Shown here: one piece after another, positions 11,451 through 22,061 of the stretch
How positions within the stretch are numbered: the stretch's first letter is position 1
How the letters are laid out: every line of letters starts with the position of its first letter
Assembly: GCA_015501055.1 (NCBI GenBank)
Contig: JADNYV010000357.1
Location: 1 to 35,059 of the forward strand
Reading direction: 5' to 3'
Length of the DNA: 35,059 bases
Origin: Mucidula mucida
Taxonomy: Eukaryota > Basidiomycota > Agaricomycetes > Agaricales > Physalacriaceae
Position numbers and translations under genes: made by a program
The notes under the pieces: generated by a model
What the model saw: only the letters and a program-made list of their open reading frames with translations
Databases searched by the model: none
Told to the model about the DNA's origin: nothing

Positions 11451-12032
11451 CTTGAGGTGACATTAGGGGAGGCCAGACATACGGGAGCCCCTGTCCGATA
11501 GAATTGTGGCGACACAGGATTGACGCGAGATGAGCTATCACTTGTTTCGGAACCATGGACGGGATGCCCAGATTGAATACTTTGCGGGGTGCGCAGGATC
11601 TGAGAGTCTCATGAGGTTAATACAAAAGTTGAATAGCGGAGAGCGGGAAGATCTGAGAGCCTTGAAACCGAGCAAGAATCGTCAGGACCTTGAAGATTGG
11701 TACTGGTTGAACATGGTTAGATGGCGTTGGTCGAGTCGGTTTCCGCAAGTACTAGCCTCACCCAAGGATGGGAGCTGTGCTATGCAGCGCCCATGGGCAG
11801 GACCAGTGTCACGGGCATTTGGGTCGATGCAAGTGCCGATGATTGAATAAAGCCGTAAGTCCGCACAAGGCCAGATTTAGATTCCATGTACATGCATCAG
11901 TGAGAGGAGGAGTTTTTAGAGCCGAAAATTAGCGTCAGCAACTGGATGTGAAAGGTCTACAAAGTGTTTACTACAGGCGGTCAATAGTGGCCCAGTTCCT
12001 GGCGAACAAGGCGTGTTGGGACTAGGCAATAG

Positions 12033-12316
12033 ACCAGCTCAAATAAGAAACATTCGATTGCCGAGAAATTGAACCGCTTCAAGCAGAGGAAGGTCCGAAA
12101 ACGGCGTTTCGACTTTTGTCATCCCGCTTGTTTCGACCAAATCCACATGCTTGTCATTGACGGCGATGACTGGAGGGAGTGAAAGCACGACGAGCTTTTC
12201 CTGTCTCTCGAGTATGCTTTAGACGGTAGTGCGTTACGTACGACGTTGAGGATTGTATATGCTGTCCTTGGAACGAAACACGTACCTATACCACCAAGCC
12301 CGAATGTCATGCAATG
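12033..12316 (+). pseudogene. possible gene remnant with one internal stop
   Basis: A single plus frame runs from about 12040 to TGA at 12314-12316. It reads AEKLNRFKQRKVRKRR, then HMLVIDGDDWRE, an in-frame TGA near 12180, then ELFLSLEYALDGSALRTTL and VPIPPSPNV. The composition looks coding on both sides of the stop, with a basic segment first and then hydrophobic helices. I do not recognise the family. It may be a decayed exon or chance. Confidence 0.3.
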
Positions 12317-13674
12317 AGGCTCCGCCTTGCCCTTTTGCTGAAGCTTTGACCTATTGTTAAGAGTATATTAAAGCGTGCACGCATATACGCGGCTCAGTAG
12401 GAAGATAAGTCCGATAACTACTAGTGTAGGTGATTAGTATGAGGACGTCTCACATAAAGGAAAGACGATTACTTTGCGGTTCATTCAAGTATGCAAAGGG
12501 GGCGAATATGACAGTGACACGTCGATGTGACAAGTCGTTCTATCTGACTACCCGTCGGGTGAGAAAAAGTCAAGTTCATGGAAGTGTAACGTTGTACCCA
12601 AGAGTGGACGCAGACGATTCTGGGCTCCTCGCACGCACGAGACGCGATCCCGACGACCGCCGCTACTGGCTATAAGCCATAGTCTATGAATCTCATGAGG
12701 AGATGCGAAGGAGAAACGAGAGGTGGCATACGAGAAGAGTACTCTACGCTGGCCGTGCGGCGCTGGGAAATTTCGCAATATGATAGTCCGCCGCTGTTCC
12801 TGTTGTACCGACAATTTGCAGACGCGTATTTGAGCGTGATAACGGATATCTTGAATACATACGCCGGCGAAGGTGAGTGCCGCGAGCAATATATTGATGA
12901 GATGATGCCCCCGTCAAGCGCGTACCCCAATGCTTGATAATGTACGCGTCGCAATGAAGGCAGGTGAGATCCCACCAAGTATGTCGTCTTGGAGCGTCGC
13001 TGGAAGTAATGAATGATTGGATTTGATTCATTTGGAACGCGAAGAACAGGCCGAGATGAGGATGAAGAGAATGAAGCTTTCCATGGAATCAGTGTATACC
13101 TATTGGAATATGTTCCTAAGAGCAGAGCGCTGACATAAACTTTAGTGTCAATAAAAGCAGAATCTTAGATACGCACTGCCCGACTGCCTTGTCCATGGAA
13201 ACAATCATTGCAACACGGGACGAAGATACTTATGCTTGTAGCTTTACGCGTATTCATATCGAAGTAGGGAATGATTAGGAGTGCAACCCCGCAGGAGAGG
13301 TTCGCCAGCGGTGCATTCCGCTGTGGCACGTTTACGCGATGACAGCAGTCAGTCCATCTTGTGTCGTCCGGAATATCTCACGTAATGTATTCGTGGGGGT
13401 GCGCTGTGCTAGGTAGGCAATAAGAGACGTTTTGCAGAGAGAGCAGATGTTCAGATGAGAGTAAGAGAGAGAGGGTGGGAAATTGATCGCCGCCACACGA
13501 TCGAGAGAATTTCCTAGCTCCTTGAACGTTTACATAAAACTCCAAGCTCCGTCAAGCGTGGTACGGCTGACCCACTATGCCTCTCCGGATCTATCCTTTT
13601 TTCTTCAATTCCTACGTGAACAACGCGCCGTTGCCGCCGCTGCTGACGCGGGTTTACCTCTGAATCTCTGAACC

Positions 13675-13680
13675 TATAAA
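13675..13680 (+). promoter_or_regulatory. TATA box of the FAD oxidase gene
   Basis: TATAAA lies 35-40 bases before the chosen ATG at 13715. A near-palindromic GAGGTTACCTC follows at 13684-13694 and could be an operator-like site, but no binding protein is implied. Confidence 0.45.
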
Positions 13681-13714
13681 CATGAGGTTACCTCAAGTAC
13701 CGCAAGTGTAAACA

Positions 13715-16443
13715 ATGTCTCGTCGCTGGAGTATTGTGCTTCTCGCAGTCGCATGGGGGATTCAGCCTTCAGGGACCTTGGAAAACAACTTTTTTCAACT
13801 ACAGGTTGACGCTCAACAAGATTACCTACAAGCAGGCGAGATAGTCTATCTCAGGCCTGACTCTGACTATGCTGACAGACAACGCAAGGTATTCCAGCCT
13901 GTACCTGGTCCAAGCTGAATGAGACTATCCATGGTCGTCTACATGTCGCGAAGCCGTTCGCGGAACCTTGCTTTAATGGAGACACGCCTGGTATTTGTGC
14001 AGACATTCAGAGAAATTACTTGGATCCAGGTATGAGCTTCATCTTAAAATCTTCTCTATGCTCAATTCAATAGGATTCCGTTCTGAACACTTTGGCGCAT
14101 ATATCAATGCAGGTCTATTCAGTCGCGCTCATATACTAAATCTCACCCTTCACCAGTCGCAATGGGAAGCGTGCCAAGCAGTGTCAGAGCAGTGTGTGCT
14201 CAATTGGTTGGATCCATTGCGCCAACCTTCCACGACCTGCTATCAAGGCGCGGTTTCGTCTTATTATGTACGGTCCGGCAGTGTGCGCCCTCCTTCCATG
14301 CTTACGGTATATAGATCGATGTCCAGGACCACAACGATGTCGTCGCTGCTTTCGCCTTTTCTGAGGCTTACGGCGTGCCATTGGTAGTGAAAAACACTGG
14401 CGTAGGTTTACCATCCCGTTCGCGACGCGTTTTCACCCTCCCTCAAAAGCATGACTACATGGGGCGAAGTAGTGCACGCAACTCGCTCGGTATATGGGTG
14501 CGTTTTCGTATTTTGTACGTCCCTCAGAATCCGACGCGACTTGCAGACCCATCACTTGAAATCGGTTGGCCAAGTCTCTTATGGTCATGCGAACGCTAAA
14601 GCGATATACAATACATAGATAACATACAATCCCGAATTTCGCCCTGATGGCTGTCCCGCCTATAGGAACCCTATTCCTGCTGTCACATTTGGAGTACGCT
14701 CCTTTATGTTCCCTAGCATAATGAAGCTGATTGGTCTAAGAGTGGCGCCCAATTCTCCGAATTGCTGGACTTCGCCAATGAACGGAACATCACCATTCCT
14801 GGAGGGTCCGATGCGACAGTTGGTGTAGGCGGTGGATATCTTCAGGTACTTACTTCCAGCTGATTCTTGCGCCACACGTATTAATATGTTCGTAGGGAGG
14901 TGGTCATAGGTGAGTCGACTGACGCATCGGGTTGCGAAACGAGTTACCCGATCTTCAGCCCACTTTCCAACATCTTTGGACTTGCCGTTGATCGCGTGGT
15001 AGGCTGGAATTGACTTGGTTCTACTCCGTCAGGCTCATCTCTCAAGCAGCTTGAGTACCAGATTGTTGTGCCCTCTGGTGACTTCTTGATTGTGAATGAT
15101 TGTCAAAATCGAGACCTCTTTTTCGCATTGAATGGAGGAGGGGGAGGTACTTTCGGTGTTGTGATGTCGGTCACGACGCGCGCATTGCCGCGTGCTGACC
15201 TCATCACGTAAGCTTGTAAGGACGTTTCTTGCACATATTCCACTGACTGGGGTTACAGCGTTTCGGCAACCTTCACTCCAGAAACGTCCATTTCCACATT
15301 CTTGGAGTTTGTCATCCCGTATTCCGTACAATGGTCTCAAGATGGTATGTGCTTATTCTTCTCTCCACCTCTCCCTCCTGATAGAGGATCAGGATGGAGT
15401 GGTTATATTTATGTACACTGCCCGTTTTCCCTACCTCGCTAGGATCTGATTCGCGTGCAGACCATGGGACTATTTCATCTAAGCAAAATCAACATGACGC
15501 GGACGAGGCTCTTGCCTACATGACTCCTCTCAAAACGTTCTTAGCGTCCGAGCTGAATACGACTTTGTCGGTAACGGTTTCCTCGTCTTACGGCGAATTC
15601 CACGAGAAGTTTCTACACAAGTCTTCGGAGGGTTTGGTATGTGCTTGTCCTACACTCCCTGAATTTTACATTGATGCGCCGCTACACAGCCGAAGTGCAT
15701 CCCAGTCTTTCCGGCTTCTCGCCTTATACCTGCCGCCACCTTTTCTGAGTCTCCTCAAGAACTGCTAAACACAATCACCCATCTAATCAGCACTGTTCCT
15801 GTTTCCTTCATCTTTGCAAATACACCGCACAGCTTCGAGTCTTATCCAGACGCAGGTCCGACGAGTGTGACACCTGTGTGGAGAACATCTGTGTGGGACG
15901 TAAGTTGTCCAAGCCTTGTCACCGTTAACCGGGTTCAACCTTATTTCAAGGTAACATTCGGCCAAATATGGGACTATGCGGCACCGCCTTCGGTACAAGA
16001 AAAGGCTTATCGCGATCTCTCAGCTGCGATGGAACCATTGCGCGCTGTCACGCCAGATGGCGGCGCGTATGGGGTAATATATATTCTTGCAACGTCCGAT
16101 GACATGACTAAGAGGTGTGCTATAGAACGAGGCCGACATTTATGAGCCAAATTTTGAAGGTAATTCTGTAAATTATACGTATGAGCAGAGATTTGACAAG
16201 CCATATAGAATCATTCTGGGGAGATAACTACAAGCAACTTTTGGAGATCAAGGAGAAGTAGTGAGTTCATTTTTGGTTGTGCGTATGAAGACGATCCCAA
16301 TATGTCTGCCTGTAGTGATCCTGGTCACCTGCTGGATTGCTGGCACTGTGGTTTGTCTCTCAAAATTTACCTGCACAAACACTGATGAATACTCTGAAGT
16401 TGGCTGGAGATCGGCGGACGACAGATATTCATGTTATTTCTAG
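13715..16443 (+). CDS. FAD-linked oxidase with BBE domain, secreted, 565 aa
   Basis: Twenty-one exons: 13715-13804, 13879-14029, 14074-14108, 14157-14267, 14315-14401, 14450-14497, 14547-14573, 14619-14693, 14741-14845, 14896-14909, 14959-14998, 15050-15207, 15259-15344, 15391-15410, 15484-15636, 15690-15899, 15951-16073, 16126-16159, 16209-16260, 16316-16350 and 16400-16443. The sum is 1698 nt with no stop. A signal-like N-terminus is followed by DVQDHNDVVAAFAFS, VVKNTGHDYMGRSS (H159 is the likely covalent FAD ligand), VGVGGGYLQGGGH, and LNGGGGGTFGVV of the FAD_binding_4 (PCMH) fold. The BBE tail ends DPGHLLDCWHC. The family oxidises alcohols, sugars or alkaloids using O2. Weak points are the first intron (74 bp) and the 73-bp intron 15411-15483, where other acceptors exist. 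Intron 14109-14156 must be GC-AG to keep the GAYIN/SQWEACQ match. Confidence 0.85.
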
Positions 16444-16679
16444 TGTCTGATTTCCCTATGAACTATGACTTGTTTGAACCAATGAGCAATAAGTGTACTA
16501 TCAATTTATGGAGAATGTCGGGAAAGTGGCTAGTCCGGCTTTCGAAAGTAGGTGTTACGGTCATGTGACCGTTTTGCGTGACAAGCCATTGTTGGTTTCG
16601 GTCCGAATTGGGCTTTGCTTCTCTTCACAAACCGCGACACACCCGACAACGCCATACCCCCCGGCGAGCCTCCCCCACC

Positions 16680-19094
16680 ATGGCGTCCTCTTCCTCCTTT
16701 TTAGACCTGTACGACCCACTGGACGTCATCGGCAACGGCTCCTTTGGAATCATCCGCAAAGTCCGTAGAAAGTCTGACGGCATCGTGCGTTTTGGTTACC
16801 ATCTTAGAGGCGGGGACACTCACTGTTCAATTTTTTCCAGATTTTTGCACGAAAAGAACTTGATTTTGAACGAATGAATGAAAGAGACCGAAAACAGATT
16901 GTAGCAGAAGTGTGCGTCGTTAAATTTGTTGAACGCGAACCGACCGCTGATAAGACCATAGGAACATCCTGAAAGACCTCCATCACGATCACATTGTACG
17001 ATATCACGACCGTTATGTCGACAGGGATGCTGGCATACTCTATATACTCATGGAATACTGCGGCGGTGGCGACCTCTCCAATGTCATCAAGCAAGCCCTC
17101 AAACACAATCGCCCAATACCGGAGGACACGGTCTGGAACTACTTCATGCAAATCCTGCTGGCCCTCCAGCATTGTCATCATCCCAATGGTTCTGGTCACA
17201 CTAGGTCCGGCAGCACGGGCAGCGATACCAATGACCCTCACAGGCGGGCTCAAATATTACATCGGGACTTGAAACCAGACAATGGTACGCGACCTCTGCA
17301 TATCGTTATGTCATCTCACATATGCCTGCAGTGTTCCTCGATGAAAACAACACGGTCAAATTAGGCGACTTTGGTCTATCAAAGGCGCTACCACAAGCGA
17401 GCTTTGCCAATACCTACGTTGGAGTACGTAACTCATTTTCGCATGCAAATTCACACTGAAGGGTCCCCAGACGCCTTATTACATGTCTCCGGAGTTGATG
17501 CAGGAGAAAGCTTACGATGCAAAGTCGGATATTTGGTCTTTAGGCTGCCTGATTTACGAACTCTGCGCTCTTCGGCCGCCGTTCCACGAGGCCAAAACTC
17601 ACACAGAACTCAGTATATTGATTCGGTGCGCATCTCACCTCGTCGCACGGTCCTTGAGGTTGACATCAGCTTTAGAAATGGCCGAATCCCTCCCCTTCCA
17701 AAGGGATATTCTCAATCTCTCACAGCAGTTATAAAGTCGATGCTGAATCTCAACGTATGGACCCTCAAGACTCTTCCGTTTATATTCCTGACGCCTAGCA
17801 TGATTGTAGCCTGCGATGCGGCCCTCGACGGCTCAATTATTACAACATGAACGCCTGGAATTGGTGTTCAAGGTGACAGAAACTGATAAGATGTAGGCCT
17901 TGCATGTCCTTGATTCTATTAGTATCCGATCTGACGTGTTGCAGGCTGCAAGCCGTCAAGGGCCACAAACAGGTCCTTCTAGTAAGAGAACGCGAGCTCA
18001 ACGCGAAGGAGCGAGATTTCCAAGCAAGGGAAGCCACCCTTCTTGCTCGTGAAGCGGGCCTAGGCGATGCGATCAGGATGGCTATTCTGGCTCGAGAAGA
18101 AGAACTGCGGGTTCTCATCCAAGCACGTGAAGAAGAGGTCGCGGCCGCCAATGCCAAACGTGAAGAAGAAATCATATTCTCCGTCAATGCGCGAGAAAAG
18201 GAATTCTGTGATGCTTGGAGACAACGGGAAGAGGCCATGGAAGAGAAGATACGATGGTGCGAGAGGAGAGAACAGGAGTTGTTGGAAGAGGAGAACAGGG
18301 TCAACAGTGTGAGGCAAGAGGTCGAAGAGCGAATGGCGCAATGGGAGCAGGACCGCGCGAAAGCAAAACCTGTCAAGGAGTCCAGGTTACACAAGTCGCC
18401 ACTGGAAGAGGTGAAGAACGTTCTGGAGCCTCTACAGCGGCTACCTCACCACCTCAGCACACCGGGACCGCCCAGTGTCAAGGCATTCCCTACTCCCGGC
18501 TCGGCAATGAGGGGCGTTGTTTTGACCGCGACAGGCGAGCCTATTATGACACCGGCACCGGCTGCCGCTGCACTTTTCGCCAACTCTCCCAAGGTTGCTC
18601 TTAATTTCGCCAAGATATTTGACTTCGACGATGATGACACTGGCGATATCGGATTAAGTCCCAGTCAACGGCGGTCTACGAGAGAGTCCACACCGACCAC
18701 TTCTGGTGCAACACCCTCATCTTCAGTCTCGTCAGTCAAACCTCCACCAACACGTCTTCGTCGGCCGTCGATCACCCTTTCCGATGCTTTAAAAGCACAA
18801 CCTTTATCTCATCCTCATCTACGCTCTCCGGTGCCGGCTTCATACGACCTTGCCGATGAGGAAAATCTTCCCAGTCCGTTCCTTAAACGCACTGAAAGGT
18901 TGGCAGCGAATGAGAAGGGTACCGGGAAGCCGAAGAAGAGGCCAAGTAGTGGCAATCTACTGAGGGCGGTTGCAGCCGCGAATGCTGCAGTGCGGACTAG
19001 ACCTTCGTCGGCATCATCAGATGGTGCGAGACCATCTATAGCGAGTGCTCGGAAGGCTGGGGATGAAGCCCGGAAGGCACTCTTTAGGACATAG
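16680..19094 (+). CDS. nimA: NIMA-like (NEK family) serine/threonine kinase, 685 aa
   Basis: Eight exons: 16680-16784, 16841-16911, 16962-17284, 17332-17423, 17471-17625, 17676-17754, 17810-17892 and 17945-19094; total 2058 nt. Kinase motifs are all intact: G-loop GNGSFG (18-23), K40 in FARK, E58 in the C-helix, HRD 159-161 with LKPDN, DFG 179-181, and SPE at the end of the activation loop. A G/S/T/N-rich insert of about 20 residues before HRD (roughly 132-155) is characteristic of fungal NIMA/Fin1/Kin3. The large last exon encodes a long E/R-rich coiled coil (about 300-420), as in NEKs that dimerise. A low-complexity S/T/P tail with SP and TP sites follows. NIMA drives mitotic entry, chromatin condensation and septation in fungi. 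The symbol is by family, not proven orthology. Confidence 0.92.
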
Positions 19095-19265
19095 TATGAG
19101 ATTTTTGTATCTTGTATTTCGCTGCATCTGTATATCGATTTCCTCATATTTAACGACTTTGAATGGACATATGTATGATGGTGGTGTCGTACTCACAACG
19201 GACATCTACAACAATGAAGTCTAGATTAATCGTTCTCGTCAGGTATATCTAAGCTGTCTACAGGT
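19095..19265. repeat. segmental duplication, copy 1 (kinase 3' flank)
   Basis: Immediately after the kinase stop codon, the sequence from TATGAGATTTTTGTATC to AAGCTGTCT is repeated with moderate divergence at 23251-23410. Shared blocks include TTGTATTTCGCTGCATCTG-like and ATTTAACGACTTTGAATGGA. Copy 1 is joined to the kinase and so is probably the original 3' UTR. Small indels separate the copies. Confidence 0.85.
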
Positions 19266-19295
19266 GTCTAGTCGAATCAACCGTGTCGGTTTGTC

Positions 19296-19600
19296 GCCTG
19301 GCAAGAAGCAGTGAGTTAGCACTGTGCGAAGATGTTGAGAGGGCGTTCCTCCAACTGCCGTCCAACTGTGGTTGAGCGCAAGGACGGGCCAAAACGCAAT
19401 GATCCATTCTCCCTCCTCAATCGAATCCACAGGGTCCGTAAACTCCCCCGGCAATCCTAGGAATGAATTTATTGTCCGTACTTTGGAAAACCATATCCTA
19501 TGCAGCCGGGAGATGAGATGTCGAGTGACCGTAACATTGCGGCCGCACTTGGCTTAGTATCTGCCTTCTAGAATCCACTTGTGGCGCAGGAATAATTAAC
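19296..19600 (-). pseudogene. Zn2Cys6 regulator fragment (decayed paralogue)
   Basis: Read on the minus strand this encodes GEFTDPVDSIEEGE and AFWPVLALNHSWTA, clearly the same protein segment as GELPDPVDSIEEGE and AFWTVLALNNSWTT in the intact regulator at 23572-25498. DNA similarity covers 24419-24670 plus a short intron piece matching 24093-24135. The intervening part of the gene (about 24140-24415) is deleted, and all other exons are missing or unrecognisable. It cannot make a functional regulator: no zinc cluster and no start. Confidence 0.85.
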
Positions 19601-20396
19601 CAGTTGTGCATGGCAGTCAACTTAATACATGAATGCCGAACAATTACTGCTGGAAATAAGGCTGCCAGAACCCATTATTATATCGTTCCCTGACGACCAA
19701 ATCGTCCCGAATACCCGCGGTTATGCCCATCTCCTGTGCAAAAGTCATAGACTCCGCTGTAGATGGCGCTGGGTGTGCTGCTTCATTGCAAGTCAACTTC
19801 ACAGTTTCCAAATCCACGATGAGAGGCATTGCATTCTGCACCTCACTCAACTCATGGACTCGTACAGCTGCTTCTTCCAACGGGGAAGCTCGCGGAGCCG
19901 GATCACCAAGTCTCTGTGCTATGATTTTCCGCTGCTCAAAACGATGGAATACAGACCTGATACGGGCGACTATGCCGAATGTGCTGTGAGCGATAACGAA
20001 AAAAGAGAACGATCCACTCACAGTCGTAGGCTTGAAGCGATCTCAAAAGTGCTTGTTCTTCGGGCGGAATAGAAGCGTACAACGTATCACCCAGAGCTGA
20101 TGATAATTGAATGAACAATCCTTGAAGTAGCTATATGGGCCAGACTTGCCTAATAAAGATCGTGAAGCAAGTTGGTATCGAATAAAAATGTCTTGGAGCG
20201 TCGCTCTTCCGCGTCGCGAGTCTGCGCGGCTACTTGAGAACGTTGAACTTCTGCTTCCAAAGCTTGTACGCGCGAAGTGAGGTGTTCACGCTGGGCAGCA
20301 AGACAGTCGGCCGCAATCTATGTACACATTAAACGAGTTCATGCTTAGAGACAAGAGTCAAGACACATACCGAAAGATCAGCCTTACGATAGATGA

Positions 20397-21060
20397 TACT
20401 ATCCTTAATCGGGAAGTGAAATCGATTATTGGAACGGGTGGTAATAGCTCAATTCTTTGTGTATTGCCCTGGAAATTGTAAATCAGACATTCCATATGCT
20501 ATAGATGAAGTGTATCAAGTTTGGTGTTTTTAGGCGGAAGACGAGCTTTGCCAATGCGGCCGCGATTGCGACCTTCAATTAAGCGGGGAAGTGAAATCGT
20601 GCTGTGACCAGTCCTGCCTCCTGGTGCCGACCAAGTGTCGGCACCACGGCACCTATGTGGTTACAAGCAATGGCATTGCGGGGTTTGAAAATTTGTCACT
20701 GTCGATTTCACTTCCTGCGTTGTTATCGAGTATGGCCGTTCTCCTCCGGTATTTTGCATCGAGACATACCTCAACAGGGTATTCAACATGTATGAAAAGT
20801 CCCAGGACCATCCGAGGTCTGGGTTAATTTACACGGGAGCAAGAAGCAGTAATGAAATCGCATCACGCCTCGATTTCAGCTATTCAAAATTCACTCTTCA
20901 CTCCTCATTTGTCCAGTGACCTTGTACTTTTGTATACTCGCGTAAAATCGTCTTATAAAGAATTCCTGGTGCGATACAATGACAATTGCGATATAGGGAA
21001 GCTAAATACTGTGAGGATTTCACTTCTGGCCGTGATTTCACTTCCCGATCGAGGATAGTA
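20397..21060. mobile_element. non-autonomous TIR element with TA duplication (Tc1/mariner-like), 660 bp
   Basis: The element spans 20399-21058 and is flanked on both sides by TA (20397-20398 and 21059-21060). Left end CTATCCTTAATCGGGAAGTG and right end, reverse-complemented, CTATCCTCGATCGGGAAGTG differ at two of 20 positions, and the match continues through AAATC. The core GAAGTGAAATC recurs inside: plus orientation at 20413 and 20588, minus at 20704, 21016 and 21034. No transposase frame is present. A perfect 10-bp hairpin lies at 20622-20646. TA duplication and TIRs fit the Tc1/mariner/pogo group. It sits inside an exon of the minus-strand gene. Confidence 0.85.
20622..20646. repeat. perfect hairpin inside the TA-flanked element
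   Basis: TGGTGCCGAC at 20622-20631 and GTCGGCACCA at 20637-20646 are exact reverse complements with a 5-base loop (CAAGT). The arms are GC-rich and would form a stable stem in RNA or single-stranded DNA. Confidence 0.85.
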
Positions 21061-21310
21061 CAGCGTCTGGTGTCGTCGGACAAGACGAGAGCGCGATGTT
21101 CCATCAACGGACGAGAGACCGAAATAGGCAATTGACCAGCATCTGAAGCTTCCGACAAAGATTTCAGGGTAGGAGTAGGATTGACGGCCGGCTGGCGGGT
21201 AGCAAGTATCCGAACATACTCGGATGAGTACGATGAGTACGGTAGAGGTGCGATAGTCATAGTAGAGGACAGGAAGAGGCTAGCGATGTGAAGGCGATTT
21301 GGAAGAGCTT

Positions 21311-21322
21311 CGTATATATTCC
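21311..21322 (-). promoter_or_regulatory. TATA-like element of the disrupted coiled-coil gene
   Basis: GGAATATATACG on the minus strand lies about 50 bases before the start codon at 21260. The hAT-type element begins only about 45 bases further upstream. Confidence 0.4.
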
Positions 21323-21400
21323 AATTCTTCTCAGATAGGGGGTTCTGCGCGGTTCCGCCTGACATCAGGACCCCCAAATATAGGTGAGCAGGCCGTATGC

Positions 21401-21451
21401 ATAATCCAAGCTTTTTTGGCCAAAATCACGATAATCCGAACTTTTTTGGCC
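21401..21451. repeat. tandem 21-bp repeat with 9-bp spacer
   Basis: ATAATCCAAGCTTTTTTGGC plus C at 21401-21421 and ATAATCCGAACTTTTTTGGC plus C at 21431-21451 differ at two positions, a 30-bp period. They lie just inside the left end of the hAT-type element and may be subterminal transposase-binding repeats. Confidence 0.8.
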
Positions 21452-21824
21452 TCTTTTCGAACCCCCAAAAAGGTTTTTGACCCAATACACTGGGTATTCT
21501 CGTCAAAACCTCACAGAAAAAGAATTCAAGGAAAGAGAACTAGAGATAGCTTTATAGAGCAACATAAGAGGCCACAGAACCTGTCTGAGAGCCTGAAGTA
21601 TGCAAAAAATCTTCCCCTGCCGCGGAACCCGTTAGTCATTGCGCCGCGTACGGTCTTCACCGGAATTCCGGCAGTGATAGTCTGAAAAGCAATAAAGTCA
21701 AGTTTGAGTTGGTCTGTAGACAGATAAAGGACCTTATCCAGCTATCAATGTACTTCCCGTTTTGTGCAAGAGAGCCAGTGGTCCAGAAGACAGATTTTCA
21801 GTAAACGCGTTCCGTGCACAGCGT

Positions 21825-21862
21825 GGCAGGTAAGTTGATGACTCAACAAGGACTTACCTGCC
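21825..21862. repeat. inverted repeat GGCAGGTAAGT / ACTTACCTGCC
   Basis: GGCAGGTAAGT at 21825-21835 and its exact reverse complement at 21852-21862, with a 16-base loop. The arm contains CAGGTAAGT, the ideal 5' splice site. Confidence 0.85.
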
Positions 21863-22008
21863 ATTCGGCGAATTTGGGCGTTGAAGAAGCCTCCCGGGAC
21901 AGATCAGCATGGGTGAAGACAGCATCAACATATATCCAACATTCTGAGCAGTGCTTACGCTGCTGAGGCCCCAAAAAAGCGAACAGGAATGGATATCGCG
22001 CCGTTGGG

Positions 22009-22061
22009 ACTTACCTGCCATTGCCTATTTAGGATGCCGATCAGCGGCATGGCAGGTAAGT
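22009..22061. repeat. inverted repeat ACTTACCTGCCAT / ATGGCAGGTAAGT
   Basis: Perfect 13-bp arms at 22009-22021 and 22049-22061 with a 27-base loop, using the same 11-mer as the pair at 21825-21862 but in the opposite order. The loop itself holds a small ATGCCG/CGGCAT stem. Confidence 0.85.

Larger units (their letters stand above)
11451..13714. other. 2.2 kb gap with coding debris
   Basis: No intact gene is supported. Two stretches look like decayed coding sequence. One is 12033-12316 (described separately). The other is 12686-12937, whose plus frame includes PPLFLLYRQFADAYLSVI but has no family match and no joinable exons. GA-rich runs occur near 13438-13480. A TATAAA at 13675-13680 belongs to the FAD oxidase gene. 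Confidence 0.4.
19644..21260 (-). pseudogene. coiled-coil protein gene disrupted by a TIR element
   Basis: The start at 21260 opens MTIAPLPYSSYSS and a serine/proline-rich N-terminus to about residue 67, where a 660-bp element (20399-21058) interrupts the codon series at a TA. With one TA kept, the frame continues without change into RKADLS. After a 53-bp intron (20318-20370) it enters a coiled coil (20150-20317), AAQREHLTSRVQALEAEVQ. That exon ends in an in-frame TAG at 20150-20152. Further coding-like segments follow on the same strand: LYASIPPEEQALLRSLQAYD (about 20033-20132) and QRKIIAQRLGDPAPRAS through VRERYNNGFW (19644-19980). I do not recognise the family; a basic-plus-zipper arrangement is possible. 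The insertion and nonsense codon suggest a dead or dying gene, although read-through or splicing out of the element is not excluded. Confidence 0.55.

Noticed and set aside
13438..13480. GA-rich run as a microsatellite or regulatory site
   Set aside because: Imperfect and short, with no regular unit.
17840..18394. 184-codon minus frame opposite the kinase coiled coil
   Set aside because: Serine/arginine-rich antisense of an E/R-rich coil; typical shadow frame.
20898..21377. 159-codon minus frame as one protein
   Set aside because: It joins the first exon of the coiled-coil gene with sequence inside the TA-flanked element, so the C-terminal half is transposon, not gene.
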